Notes under the pieces: generated by a model
Told to the model about the DNA's origin: nothing
Databases searched by the model: none
What the model saw: only the letters and a program-made list of their open reading frames with translations
In this document: one piece after another, positions 36,301 through 47,708 of the stretch
Numbering within the stretch: position 1 is the stretch's first letter
Layout: the number at the start of each line of letters is the position of its first letter
NCBI GenBank assembly: GCA_007449985.2
Contig: VIIQ02000008.1
Location: 248,001 to 312,000 of the forward strand
DNA: 64,000 bases
Origin: Desmodesmus armatus
Lineage: Eukaryota > Chlorophyta > Chlorophyceae > Sphaeropleales > Scenedesmaceae
Direction of reading: 5' to 3'
Made by a program: the position numbers and the translations under genes

Positions 36301-38380
36301 ATTCAGGGTGTTTGGTGTGACAGCTGGAGGGGATCTGGTGCTGCTGATGGTGCCGAATGGTGCTGCAGCACATGCATGCAGGGTGAGCGGGGGGGTAGGG
36401 TTGTCTGTCCTGCGGGAATGGCTGGCTGCCAAGCTGATTATGCTGGTTGCTGTAGAGGCCAGGGCTACACCTACAACTGTGGCTGATGTAGGTGTTTTGG
36501 GGGAGGTGTATGCAGTAAAGTCGTGCAGTTGCCTTCGCAACACCCTCAGCATGGTGCCTTTTGCACTATACCTCAGCAGTGCATGTACAGGCATCCTGTG
36601 AGTTCTGTCAGCTCATTGAGGAGCCTTTAGTGTTTTTGAGCCATCAGTCAAAGTCATTCTGTCCAGTGGATTTCGCTGTGTTCTGTTTCTGTGGTGTGCT
36701 GTGCTGTGCTGTGCTATCACATGCTGTGCTGTGCTGTCAATGCAGGTAGTGCAACGTGTACCCCTGGGGCTGCCTCCTGGTCATGTGCACCTGGCAATGG
36801 CACACGGCCGCTTGGTGCTGCTGCACTCAGAGGGCATAGCAGCGTTCAACCTGTCGGCACATAAGGTGCAACTGCCTGGCAGCTACCTGGTGTCGCACAC
36901 CTGGCAGCAGCTCTGGAGGCTGTATGGCTTGTCGCAACAGCACCAGCAGCTGCTGAGCGACTTCGACTCCTCAGATGCTGATCAGGTCAAGCCTGACAGT
37001 ATGGAGGCTGTTAGCAGTAGCAGCAGTAGCAGCAGTGGCAGTGGCGTTGCCATCAAGCAAGACGCTAGCAGCAGTAGTGGCAGTGGCAGTGGCAGTGACG
37101 TTGCCACTCAGCAAGATGCTAGCAGCAGTGCTGGCAGCAGCAGCAGCAGCACGGCTGCTGGTGTGCTGCACACACCAGCCTGGGACACACCCCTCGTGGC
37201 AGCTGGTGCTGCTCACGGCCTCCTCATGCTGCCTTTCGGCAGCAGAGGCATGGCCACATTCTCAATTGGGCAGGGAGCAGGCGGGGCAGCAGGCAGCTGG
37301 GCTGCGGCTGCAGGTGCTGCAGGCGGCCAGGGTGCGGCTGGCAGCAGTGGCAGCAGCGGCGGCGGGGCAGACATCAACTGGGTGAAGGTCCTACAGCCCT
37401 TTGTTGTCATCATGATGATCATGGTGGGCGTCTGGCAGTTTGTCCGCGCCAGTAACAAGAGCAGCCGGCTAGCTAGCAGTACCCGCCGCGCCGGGCGCTA
37501 CGCTGCGGGGCTAGGAGGCGTGCCAGACATGGGGGGCCTTCTGTCTCGCTCACAGGGCCTAGCCGGGGCTTACATGATGCAGAACGAGCTAGGTGGCGGC
37601 CAGCGCCGGCCTGGCTTTGGGCTGGATGACGATGAAGGGCTAGGGAGCTTCAGCAGCCTGGATAGGGACTTTGGACCGTATGCGGGGCCAAGGGGCCGCC
37701 GTGGTGAGGGTGGTGACCCCATGGGGGGTGGTCCATTAGGGGCGCTGACTGCGCGGCGGCGTGCACGAGCTGCTATGTTGGGTAGCCGGCAGGCTGATCG
37801 GGAGCAGCAGGGGCTGAGGCATAGGGGGCCGCCTGGGGGTCAGGCGGGTAGGAGGCAGGGGGAGGTGAGGAGGGGGGTGGGTGGGCTGCAGGGGGATGTC
37901 CGTGGCAGGGTTCATGGCAGTATAGCAGAGGAGGAGGAAGCATACAGTGAGGAGGATGTTGTCCTCTTGCAGCAGCAGCAGCAGCAGCAAGATGTGGACG
38001 TTGCTGCAGCAGTGCCAGATGAGCTTCTTGAGGAACTGTTGCAGCAGGCTAGCCAGCAGCAGCAGCAGCAGCAGCAGCATGCGGATGTTGGTGCAGCGGT
38101 GTTAGAGGGTGAGGGTGAAAGTTCAGGAGTGTTGCAGCAGGTGGCCCAACAGCCGGCACAGCAGCAGCAGCAGCAACAGGTGGATGTCGCTGCAGCGGTG
38201 TCAGATGGTGATGCGGCCGCAGAAATAATGCTGCCAGCCACCCAGCAGCAGCAGCAGCCACCAGCAGCGGACTTTATTGCAGGAGGGTCAATTGGTGTGG
38301 AGGTGGCGCCTGCAGATGTTAAGCAGGCCACACAGCAAGAGACGCAGATGGAGGCAGAGAGCAGTGCAGCTAGCAGCTAG
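33384..38380 (+). CDS. Type I membrane protein with propeller-like lumenal region and Gln-rich tail
   Basis: Not assigned to a known family. Exons: 33384-33552, 33762-34001, 34531-34651, 35113-35244, 35600-35730, 36066-36382, 36746-38380; 914 residues with every phase closing. Residues 1-27 are a signal peptide (CCGFLLLATTTSAAAQ). Residues about 60-460 contain short blocks typical of beta-propeller blades: GGPLYVVLGDQAGRLYFF, THLLVGQLDGTLSVL, TLLAVDAAGRVLLML, IIVQTDTATAILL, HLAMAHGRLVLLHSEGIAAF. A transmembrane helix at about 585-605 (FVVIMMIMVGVWQFV) is followed by a basic stop (RASNKSSR), a Gly/Arg-rich segment and a poly-Gln tail. Plant FG-GAP-repeat membrane proteins of the NERD1 kind are a possible relative, not demonstrated. 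TGTAA follows at 38410. Confidence 0.8.
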
Positions 38381-38409
38381 CAGCAGAGTTTGAGATGGGT
38401 GGCAATATG

Positions 38410-38414
38410 TGTAA
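38410..38414 (+). terminator. TGTAA poly(A) signal of the membrane-protein gene
   Basis: TGTAA 30 bases after the TAG stop codon. Confidence 0.6.
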
Positions 38415-39492
38415 CCCAGTTGAGACACTGAAGACGTACGCTCTTTACACTACGACAGTATGCATGTTGGGAGTGGACTAGCGTTGTTGACATGCGGGGT
38501 GTGAGGCCTGCAGTCTAATTCCACTACTAGTAGCAACTGACAGTGAGGGCACCTCAGTCAAGTGAACCACACCAGAACCCTAGACCGTCAACCTCACAGA
38601 CCGCTGCAGCCAAGTACCCTGCCTACTGTGCTGTCACCCCAGCTCCCGTGCATGCATCCCGAACCACTCTGCTAGTGCTGCTGCGCACACAACATAGTTC
38701 AACTGACCGACCTTTGTGGTCGTACTCATCAATATCCTCATGTTGCAGCAAGCGCTGCTTTCGGCAAGCCTTGCTGGGAAATGGCCAGCTGCATGCTCCA
38801 CTCCTGGGACTCCTGTGGGTTGCAGTAGGGTGCAAACTGTTGCAAGTGCCAGCCGTAGGCCCTGTCTGAATCATTTGATGCTTATGGTACTGGCTGACTG
38901 GGGTGGTTCACTGGCAGCCACCCACCATCTCCAGCTACTAAGGCAATCACTACCTTGCTTCCAGCTGCAGAGGACGATCCAGCAGAATGAGTGCCCATGC
39001 AGGAGTGCAATCCACATACTGAATTACCCCATCTCACAACAAAGAATCTCACAGCGAACAAGCAGGGCCCCTGCCCGGGCACCACGCAAAAGTGCTAGAG
39101 AGTACACACAGGGCACCTGCACACCACCGGCAGGACACAAGTCAACACATGAACAGGGGCACACACCATCGGCATGACGCTGCACCCAGCCCAAACCATA
39201 CGCTTCTGAAACCAGCACCTGCGCACTGCCAATATGGCACCGACATACAGTGGCCAACGATTCGGTCTTCCCGGGCTGGACGGACTAACGTGCGCAGACA
39301 CTTCTACATCTGCTGGTTGCTACACCAAAAACAAACGCTGCCCGCACACACACGGCTGGATGTACTTCCTGTTTCTACGTCATCATCATACTGTATGTAC
39401 ATGCTCGATGCGACTCATGTGTTCAACACACAGAGCCGCGTGCAAGTCTTTGCACCCCAGCAACACTTAGCGCGGCCGCAGCGCCGGGCCGT
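38415..39492. other. Convergent intergenic region
   Basis: 3' flanks of a plus-strand and a minus-strand gene meet here. No exon recognised. A minus-strand TGTAA (TTACA near 38445) is a possible far signal for the GNAT gene. Confidence 0.5.
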
Positions 39493-40320
39493 CTACGCCG
39501 CTGACGACGCAGCTGGTACCGCCGAGGGCTGCTGCTGCGCACTGCCACCCTCCTGCGGCTGCTGCTGTTCCTGCTGCTGCTGCTCTTGCTGCTGCTGGTC
39601 CTGCTGCTTCAGCTCTGCTGCTGTCACACCCTGCTTAAACCCTGGCAGCAGCACTTGTCCTGACAGCGTCCTGTCTGCTGCTAGGGTTTTAAGCATGAGG
39701 AAACGCGGCTCCTGGCCTAGCAGCAGCAGCAGCCAGCAGTCCTTCTTGGCCTGTGCAAAGCCGTGCTTGCGGTACAGCAATCCAGCAGTGGCTGCATCCT
39801 TAAACCGCAGGTGCAAGTATAGGTCTGACTCGCCTGCAGCAGCGATGGCAGCAGTGCGCGCGGCAGCAGTGGCCCAGCAGCGGGGAGGTGAGGTTTGCAG
39901 CATGGTCAGGTCAAATGCTGTGGTACCAGCACCAACTAGCAAGCACTGAAGTTCCTGCTGCTTCAAAGCAGTAGCGCAAGGGGTATGTTCGACAACAGCA
40001 TGCTATGCATGTGATGCACATGTTGTGGCCAAGCACTGTCTTCACCCCCAGAGGCTGCTTCTTGTGTGCTGGCTGCTGACTCACCAACCCAAGGACATCA
40101 CACCACCTACTGATGCGGGGTAAAAACTTTTGAACTTTTGAACAAAGTGGTAAACATGAGCACTCCGTGCCGATCAAAGCTTCCTTGCCTTACCTGCCAG
40201 CAAGCATAAGTCCTCTATCGCTGTCAGAAGCGTCCCGGCAATGCCCCTGCGCCGCCACTGCTTTGAGACAGCCATGTTGCACAGGTAGCCACACTTCTGC
40301 GGCGGCACAGCAGGCAGGCA

Positions 40321-40361
<41 letters not shown>

Positions 40362-42363
40362 ACAGGCAGGCAGGCAGGCAGCAGGCAGGCAGGCAGGCAG
40401 GCACAGCAGCTCGACCTCAGAATCCACATTCGCATGCACCCCACACATGTTCTCCTGGAGTGTCTGGTCAACACCATCTGCATGGACTGCCATGACGATC
40501 TTGTCCGTTACGCACAACCCGCAGGTTACCCAGCTGTCAAAAAAGCCACAGTAGGTTCGTCCTCGTCCTACGTCCCCTTCTCACCCCTCCTCCCTCATCA
40601 TCCTGTCCCTTCCCCCAATCTCCTGCCCCCAACCCCCCACCCCCAACCCTGGCGCCCCCAGCACCCACGCACCCCAGATGAGAAGTGGTTCAATAGCTCA
40701 CCTGGGGAGGGTTCAGTGTGAGGGCCTGGGAGCGTGTGCGTTCCTGGAAGCTGACCTCAGCAATGCCCACTAGTGTCTCCACAATATGAGTCTGACTAGC
40801 CTTGTGCTGCAGCCGAAGCTGAGGCAGCACCACACTATCAGACAGCCGCTGCAGTGCAGAGCCCACGAGCTCAGCCATGTTAACCGGCCCTTGACCACTG
40901 CTGCTGCCGCTGCTGCTGCTCGCTGCTGCGGCGTCCATGCTGGTGCTGCTGCTGACGGCGGCGGCGGTGGCATCCACGACAGCGTAGGCGTCGGCTGGAC
41001 TGCTGCTGCCATCACTGCTGCTACTGGTTGATGCTGTCGACCCTCTGTTTGCTGATTGGAGCTGCTTGGCTGCAGCTGCGCTGGCGGTGGTACTGCTGCT
41101 GCTAAGGCTGCCTGATCCTGCCGGTCCAGAAGGAGTGCCGGGCTTAGTCAGCCAACCGAAACATCCCAACAGCACCCGAGTCAACGGGTGGTCGGTCGGC
41201 AGAGGCTCCCCATCTACTGCTTGTGTGCTGCTGCTGCCCGGCCCGCCATCATCAACGCTGCTGCTGCTGCTGGCATCTGCTGTGTTGTTGGGTGTTGAGG
41301 GCTGGACCTCATGCACGCCAAGGTCTGTAGCAGCGCTGCCTGCAACTTCGGTGCGCAGCACTGCCGTCACCAGCACTGCTGCTGGCGGCATGTTTATATG
41401 CTGGTCCAGATACTTCCCAATGTTCCTGCGCACATACCGCCTGCAGCGCAAGTCCACAACACATCCCCTTTGTGTGTTTGTACCAGTGTATCAAATATCG
41501 GCTACTGCTGCAGTCTCAAAGGTACTGGGTGCAATGGAGACGACCCTGGCAAGAGCCTGTGATATCATCACAAAAGGGGGGTGATCCCACCCAAGTGTGT
41601 GCTCTGAAGTGAGTCTAGTTTGTGTGCTGCTGTTGCCGTGTACTGCACAGTCTTGCTGTACTTAGATGTACCTGTAAGGCTGGATGCCTTTTGCATCCAC
41701 AAAGGTGTCAGCCAGCAGGTCTCCCGTCTGCTGCAGCCACCTCTCACGCAGTGGGCTGATCACCAGCTGACCCTCAGGAAGATCAACCTGCAGCAACCAG
41801 TGACCACCTCATGAGGCACAAGACGGCTTCACACAAGGCATCCTGAAACAGGGGCGCGAGCTTGCTGTGCTAGAGTAGCTCTGCCAGGGTGTTGAACATT
41901 TGAGTTGCATCAAGCATGTACATACAGTATCATCACGACATTGATGATGCTGACAGAACAGTTTTGAAAAGTGCGTTCTGACACGCACGTAAGGGTCAAG
42001 AGGTGTGTGGCAGCATGGCAGACACTTGCAAGGGCTGAATCTGAGCTGGTGATAATGCCTTGTGGTAACACAATCAAAAAATTGAGCCGAGGCCAGAGCC
42101 GGCCGGCCGGCCGCCACTCCCCCCCCCCCCCCCTTGCCGAGGCAATCACATCGGGTGGCATCCTTACCGTGTGTTGATAGTTCATGACACGTTGGAGCAG
42201 CTGTTGCTCCTGCACACCAGCAGCATCAGCACCACGGTAAGCAGCTGCCTTTCTGACAGTGCTAGTTGTCCCAAACCTTATGAATGTTTCAAGAACAACA
42301 TACCTGCGGGCTAAGCTCCGGCTGTGTGTTAGCGGCGCATGGGACATTGTGCTTGGGCACCAT
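39493..42363 (-). CDS. GNAT-family N-acetyltransferase
   Basis: Transfers acetyl from acetyl-CoA to an amine or protein N-terminus/lysine; substrate unknown. Exons: 42363-42304, 42209-42168, 41787-41672, 41440-40702, 40296-40194, 39833-39493; 466 residues, in frame throughout. The acetyl-CoA loop is in CNMAVSKQWRRRGIAGTLLTAIED (the Q/RxxGxG/A motif is RRRGIA); the closing strand-helix block is ESDLYLHLRFKDAATAGLLYRKHGF. The N-terminal part (ISPLRERWLQQTGDLLADTF, YVRRNIGKYL) resembles plant chloroplast GNATs, but I see no clear transit peptide. A Ser/Ala/Thr-rich insert of about 150 residues interrupts the fold, and the tail is poly-Gln. The ATG is the first in frame; an upstream AG could allow another 5' exon. 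It is divergent from the B12 gene. Confidence 0.85.
40308..40403. repeat. (CAGG)n microsatellite abutting a splice acceptor
   Basis: About 24 tetranucleotide units of GCAG/CAGG with GACAGG interruptions. On the transcribed minus strand it is (CCTG)n and ends about a dozen bases before the acceptor of exon 40296-40194, so it forms the pyrimidine tract of that intron. Confidence 0.95.
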
Positions 42364-42593
42364 TGACCTGAGTGCATGCAAGGGCCTGTTGCCTGCTATG
42401 TGCTGGACCTGACTGGGCCTGTTGTGTGACTGGCAGCGCCGACTAGGCAGCATCTCTGCAGGATTTATGGATGATCAGCACAGTTGGGTGTGTGGAGCAG
42501 ATCAACAGATGTGGCAGATACAGGCCAGGGAGCTATGCACCAGCGCTGCACCCGCCCTAGAAGCAATGCATCCCTGCCATTGAGACGGTTCAC
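42364..42593. promoter_or_regulatory. 230-bp bidirectional promoter between GNAT and MMADHC-like genes
   Basis: The two inferred start codons (42363 minus, 42594 plus) face away from each other, so both promoters must share this interval unless 5' untranslated exons exist. I see no TATA box in a standard place. Confidence 0.5.
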
Positions 42594-44372
42594 ATGCGCA
42601 GCTCTGTGGCCGTGGACCCTGGTGAGACGGTTACTAAACAACTGTCACATGCATTGATGAAAGGGAATGCGTCAACCCGATCCTACCCTCTGCGGCATCC
42701 AATGTGCTCAGCGTTCAACAGGGTTGCTGCTCTGCAAAGAACGTCCAACCAGCACTCCAGCTCTCCATCACGTCAGCCAAAAAGTCGAGTTCAAATGGCC
42801 TCAGCACTGACGCCCATCACCACAAGCCTATGGGGTATGGAATACTCAGTGCACAGTAAGTCCGAGCTGCTGCCAGGCGATTGGTCTGCTGTTGCTGCTG
42901 CTGCTGCCCCTCCTTGCCACACAAGCATGTGGTGTTGAATCTACATGGAGCTGCTTGATGATGCTGACGTCTGGTTGCTCTGGGTGCAGGTGTGCCTGCC
43001 TCCATGGTCAGAGAGGTGCAGAGCGTCTTTCCTGACGTTGACTTGGCGGGCATGTTGGTGGTTCCCACCTGTCAGCAAGCAGACTATGACCTTGTGCGCA
43101 CCGGGGAGAAAATAGACACCGAGAAGGACAGGCTTTTGGAGCGGGTAAGGCCATCATCTGCTTCTTACCAGTTGACATGAGCAGCTCTTGGCCTGAGCAA
43201 CGGACCACTATCCCAACAGGACTGACCATCACATGGCTGTTCTGCTGGCGTGCAGTTCATGGAGTGGTCACGGTGTGTGTGCGACAAGCTGCAGGATCAG
43301 GGCTACTGGTGTGACTTCATCGACCCATGCTCAGGCCTACCAGTGAGTGCTGTTGCTGTCTGAGCTACCTACAGGTTGTGAACTTGACTATAGCCACACC
43401 TGGCAGCAGGCATGTACATGACTTCTGCCCCCTTGCATTGCAATGGCCCTGCGGGAAGTGCCCCACCGTGTCAGCAGCTAGTCGTCCTGATGTGCAGTGG
43501 CTGCAAGCAGGCAGCTCAGCTAGCAATGGTTGCAGCAGGATTTGCTTGGTCCTGCTTTCCATAATGCTGGTTTGCATGGCTGTACACTTCAAGCGCTGTT
43601 CAATTTCCTGTCGCAAAACAATTTTTTCTTTGCAATCCAAATATGTAAAATGCTCATGGTGATGTAGTGTATAAAGTGTATAAAATGCTCATGGTGATGC
43701 AGTGTCGTGGAGAGCAAGAAGTCATGCACCTGTTGCCCTTGCCCTGTCTGCCTCGTCTCATGGTCCCCTCGTGCTTGTGTCTGCTGCAGATGATCCAGCA
43801 GGACACTAACAACGTGTACCCTGAGGTGGAGGGGCTGTCACTGCTGCTGGGCTTCAAAACACAAAACGCTGGCTGCTGCAAGGTGGGGGTCAGCACAGTA
43901 GCAGCTCCAACTGAGCGCACACTGAGGCAGGGGGGGGGGGGGTATATGCTGCGAGACGGCTGTTCGACTCTTGTGGGGTTGTGTGGGACGCTTGTCCTGG
44001 CATGTGTTGCAGTGGTGGGGATACCATCAGTAGTTTGATTGCCCCCCAGCACACTCCATCAACATGCACATGGTCCTGGTGTGTCACTTACACAGGCCCT
44101 GGGGTTACCATCCATAAGCATATCTGCAGCACTGCTTGTGGCATGTACAAGGACAGCACTGCGGCAGTACGGTGACAGTGTTTGAATGGTGGCGTGAATG
44201 GTGGTGTGTCGTGCTGTGCTGTTGCTGGATGTGTGCAGATCGTGCTGCATCCGCGCTGGGGCAGTGCTGTGTACCCAGCGACCCTGTTCACCAAGGCCCC
44301 CTGGCACAGCTGCTTGAGGCCGTGAAGGAGGCAGAGGCAATGTTGCAGGGCACAGGGCTCTCACAGCCATGA
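42594..44372 (+). CDS. MMADHC: MMADHC-like (cblD) cobalamin trafficking protein, apparent frameshift in last exon
   Basis: MMADHC directs cobalamin from MMACHC to methionine synthase or methylmalonyl-CoA mutase. Exons: 42594-42855, 42990-43144, 43256-43342, 43790-43882, 44239 to the end. Family-like blocks are FPDVDLAGMLVVPTCQQ, EKDRLLERVQFMEWSR, QGYWCDFIDPCSGLP, DTNNVYPEVEG, LGFKTQNAGCCK and HPRWGSAVYPATLFTKAP, in the order and spacing of MMADHC (YWADFIDPSSGLA, NNTLF, LGCCKV, LWGTHVVVGSIFT). The last exon reads IVLHPRWG in frame but then stops at 44323-44325. The neighbouring frame continues PLAQLLEAVKEAEAML, a good amphipathic helix, to a stop at 44370-44372. The two frames meet at a five-C run (44297-44301), so either one base is missing in the assembly or the allele is truly truncated. 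The first exon is less certain: donors at 42855 and just after the first ten codons are both in phase. Confidence 0.85.
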
Positions 44373-46373
44373 GCAGATACTGGTCAGCACTCAGAGCGGC
44401 ATGCTTACGGCCTGGCAGGCAGTGCAGGACGAAGAAGATCAGTGGCCGTGGAAGCTGCAGGAGCTTTTGGGTTCTCTTGCTTGCGGATTGTTTTGCTACT
44501 GGGGCACTCTGGCGCCAGCCCGTACGTTTTTTTTGCCACCCATGGTGTGGCTGGAGGGAGCTTGTTGAGAAGCAAGAGGGTTTGAGTTGCGTTAGTCGCA
44601 GACAGTTGGCATGTGCAAGCCTGCCAGTCAGGGCAGCAGCAGGTCCTTGTACACTGAAGAGTTCTCTCCCCTACAGAGGTAGCAATGGAGGTGCATTTGG
44701 CAAGAATGAGTGTGTGTTTCGACAGAGCCTGTCTGAATACTGCCATGCTGGATGTAGCAGCTGTTGTGCTCTGCAGTGCTGGATGTGGTGCTGCTGTGCT
44801 GACTCCTGCTTTTGGGATGCATGTGGCGGTGTGGTTTCTACATGCATGGCCCACCAGTGTCCTGCAGTGATGGGTGTCTGCAGAGAAATTGTTGCAGAAA
44901 AGGCGCCCGCATCTTTTGGGGTGTGCTTGCGAGCCGTCTGAGGCACAGAATTGCAGGGTTGTATATGTGTGGTACCAAATGCACCATGGTGCATGGGAAA
45001 GGGTTGTGTTCTTACAGCTGTGTACCAATACCCAGGAAGCAAGTTGCGCAGTGAGATTCTGAGGGGCAAAAGCATCATGCACAGTAAAGTGTGCGCCCCT
45101 GCGCTGTGCCGGTCGGTCGGTGAGTGCGCTGGGCTGAGAGCACTGTGCTGCGCCAGAGTGGCTGCAGCTGTGTGCCTGCGCTGTGGACTGTGCTGCAGGC
45201 ACTGTTGCTGAGGTTTGTCGGTAACCAAACAGACAGCTTGTGGATCCGCATTGCTGATATGGCTGATGCGTCCTCCATTCTGTGCGGCTGACAACAGCAC
45301 CAGCGACAGCAATCATTGTGATAAGATGGCCTATGTCAAGGCTGGGTTCACCCGGCCTACAGTTTAGCAACTTGACCTTTTGCTGTCGCTGCATCACTAG
45401 ATGTGGTTTCTGAAGTACGGTGTGTGCTTGAGTGTGTTTGATGCAGTTTTCTCCTGGTTGTGGATGCAGGTGTGCAGAGCGTGTATGTTGTTCAGCAGAG
45501 AGTGAGGTGCATCTCATTGACGTTTGTCACAGCATGCGGAGAGTACGTTGGTGTGCTGTTGGAATGATTTGTATCCTCTTGCTTCGGCAGCAGACGTATG
45601 AGGTGTGCAACTGCCAAGCTTGCTTTGGACGTGCCTCAGGTTGCGTCCAAGTGATTCCAACATGCTTTTGTCACTGAAAGGTGCAGACAGTTTGCAACAG
45701 TCCAGCACAATCACATCACATGAAGAGCCCATGCACACACACCCGCACTGACAGTTTCTGCTGGCACAGCATTTGTCGTGCTGGAAACTGAGTCCCAAGG
45801 CATGCAGCACTATCAAAGTCAATTGCTCCTGATGGCCGCCACGTAGCGGCGAGCCCAACACCTTTGCGCAGTACAACATGCCAACAGATATTTCACTGTT
45901 GACACAGCAACCACACGGGGACAAGCCTGCTGCAGTCTGAGCCTTCTGAGGCATTTCATTCATGCTGTGCATGTAATGCAGCAGCAGGGTGCACCTACAG
46001 GCTTTGTTCAGCCCGCAGACCCTAAAAAGACCCCCCACACACACACACACGCTCTCAGTAAGGCGCACTGTCAACAATGCAAGCCCACAGGGGCTGCTCT
46101 CAGAAGCTGTGACACGCAGAGTCCATGACAACAGGCAGCAGCACCTGCCCTGCAATGCACACGGGCAGAAGCGGCTGTGGTGTCCACAGCAGGCTGCAGT
46201 GTGCAGTGTGCAGGCCCAGGCAACTGCCAGGCGCAGGACTTATCAAACAGTGTGTGTAAGGCACCAAGCTTGATGACAACAGATACATCCCTCCTGACAG
46301 TCAGAAGTCATCGCGTAAGGGTGCGCCCAGTTGCGTGTTAGCTGCCCGGCCCGGGTGTTGATCAACACAATCA
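44373..46373. other. Two-kilobase gene-free stretch
   Basis: Convergent region between MMADHC-like and the small secreted protein gene. Long overlapping frames exist (for example minus 45517-44405) but are rich in Cys/His/Thr/Ser with no domain, and look like chance frames. No TGTAA is close to the MMADHC-like stop. Confidence 0.45.
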
Positions 46374-47708
46374 TCAGCGCCTGCCTGTCTTGTCAGCCTT
46401 GAGCTGTCCGCTCTGGAATTCACTGATGATCTGAGACACCTCCTTGAAGCTGCAGGGAGAGAACAAAGGCAGGCAGGGCAGGACAAGCAGAGCAGCAGCA
46501 GCATAAGTAGGGAGTATCTGTCAGTGACCCTGTGAGTGGCTTGATGCCCAAGGGGGTACCAGGTTTGAGACCAAATGCAGGCCTATGTGGCATGCAACCT
46601 GTCACTGCTGATGGGATGGGAGGACTGGGCAGTCGACCGTTTCAGGACGAAGAGCAGCGGCATGCTTATTACAAGCACATGATGGCAAGACAAGCACATG
46701 ATGGCAAGAACCGGCACATTGACAGCACTGGTGCTGCCACGTTGTCAAGGCCAGGCACATAACGGTCGGGCCAGGTTGCGGTGCTGCCTCAATACTTACT
46801 TGTAGGCAGTCTTGCAAGGTGCTGGCAGGGCCTCCTTTGCTCCTTGTTTGGTCTTCTGCACTGCGTCAACACACTTGTTGCACCTGCAGCAACACATCGT
46901 ACACACTTACTGCACTTGAGACGTGCTCTGAGCAATGGCAGCGCGCAACCATCCTGCTGAGGCGCATCACCCCTGTGCCCTGACTAAGCTGCAGCTGACT
47001 TTGTTCAGCTGAGTGCATAGCATTAGGCATTGAACAGGCTGTATGGTCTGGAGACGTTCTGTCAGAGCTGACCCAAGTGTGTGGTCAGCAAGGGAGCCAC
47101 TCACTCCTTGACGCAGAAGTCCTCCAGCTTTGCGTAGTTGCTGTTGCGCTTCACAGCCTCTTTGCAAAGAGCGCTGCAGTAGTTGCTCCCAGGCTCGCCC
47201 TGTCAGGTGAAGAAAGCAGTGACATCACATGGTAGGTGACATGCGTTGCACTATGTTGCTGGCCGTGCCACGTGACCACGGTGGTCAGGTGCTGTGAGCG
47301 TGCTTGGCTTGGCAACTAGCCAACAGGGTACAGGGTAGCTTTCACTGGTAGTTTCAATGTGTGGTGCACCAAAAGCACGTCGGTGCTACATCCATGCCGT
47401 ATGCTGCAGGAGTGATGACAGCAGCAAAAGTGCCGCACAAGTGCAGCGCTGCTAGCAGAAGTGCTAGGAACATGCCAGTGCTACCCTTCAGCCAACAGAT
47501 GTATAAATGCATTGTACATCTGCAAAAGTGCTTGCTGGATCTGCAGTTCCTCAGCTGCTGGTCGGCATGCTTCAACGCAGCTACAATCAGCAGGGTGGTG
47601 CACTTCACTCACCAGCTGGCGTGCATCATCGGCATTTGGAGCATTCTGAGCGGCGGCAACGGCCAACAAGGCCAGCAGGGCAACAGCAACGACGGCCTTC
47701 TGCATCAT
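46374..47708 (-). CDS. Small secreted Cys-rich protein
   Basis: Unrecognised, but clearly a real gene: four exons, 47708-47613, 47199-47105, 46883-46800, 46449-46374, join in frame to 116 residues. Residues 1-21 are a textbook signal peptide (MMQKAVVAVALLALLAVAAAQ). The mature part of about 95 residues has six Cys arranged as Cx3C (YCSALCK), then Cx3Cx2C (FCVKECNKCV), then one more (PAPCK), separated by Lys/Glu/Ala-rich helical segments, and it ends basic (ADKTGRR). Six Cys in such a short chain suggest three disulphides in the secretory pathway, cell wall or medium. A metal-binding role is possible from the CxxC, but nothing in the context supports it. Confidence 0.8.

Noticed and set aside
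37736..38331. Minus-strand Leu/Cys-rich frames opposite the poly-Gln tail
   Set aside because: CAG runs read on the other strand give poly-Leu/Cys/Ala; no independent evidence.
40308..40403. CRISPR-like or array interpretation of the tetranucleotide run
   Set aside because: Pure microsatellite without spacers; eukaryotic intron context.
44405..45517. 370-residue minus-strand open frame
   Set aside because: Composition is Cys/His/Thr/Ser-rich without any motif, and no splice or poly(A) context; probably chance in GC-rich DNA.
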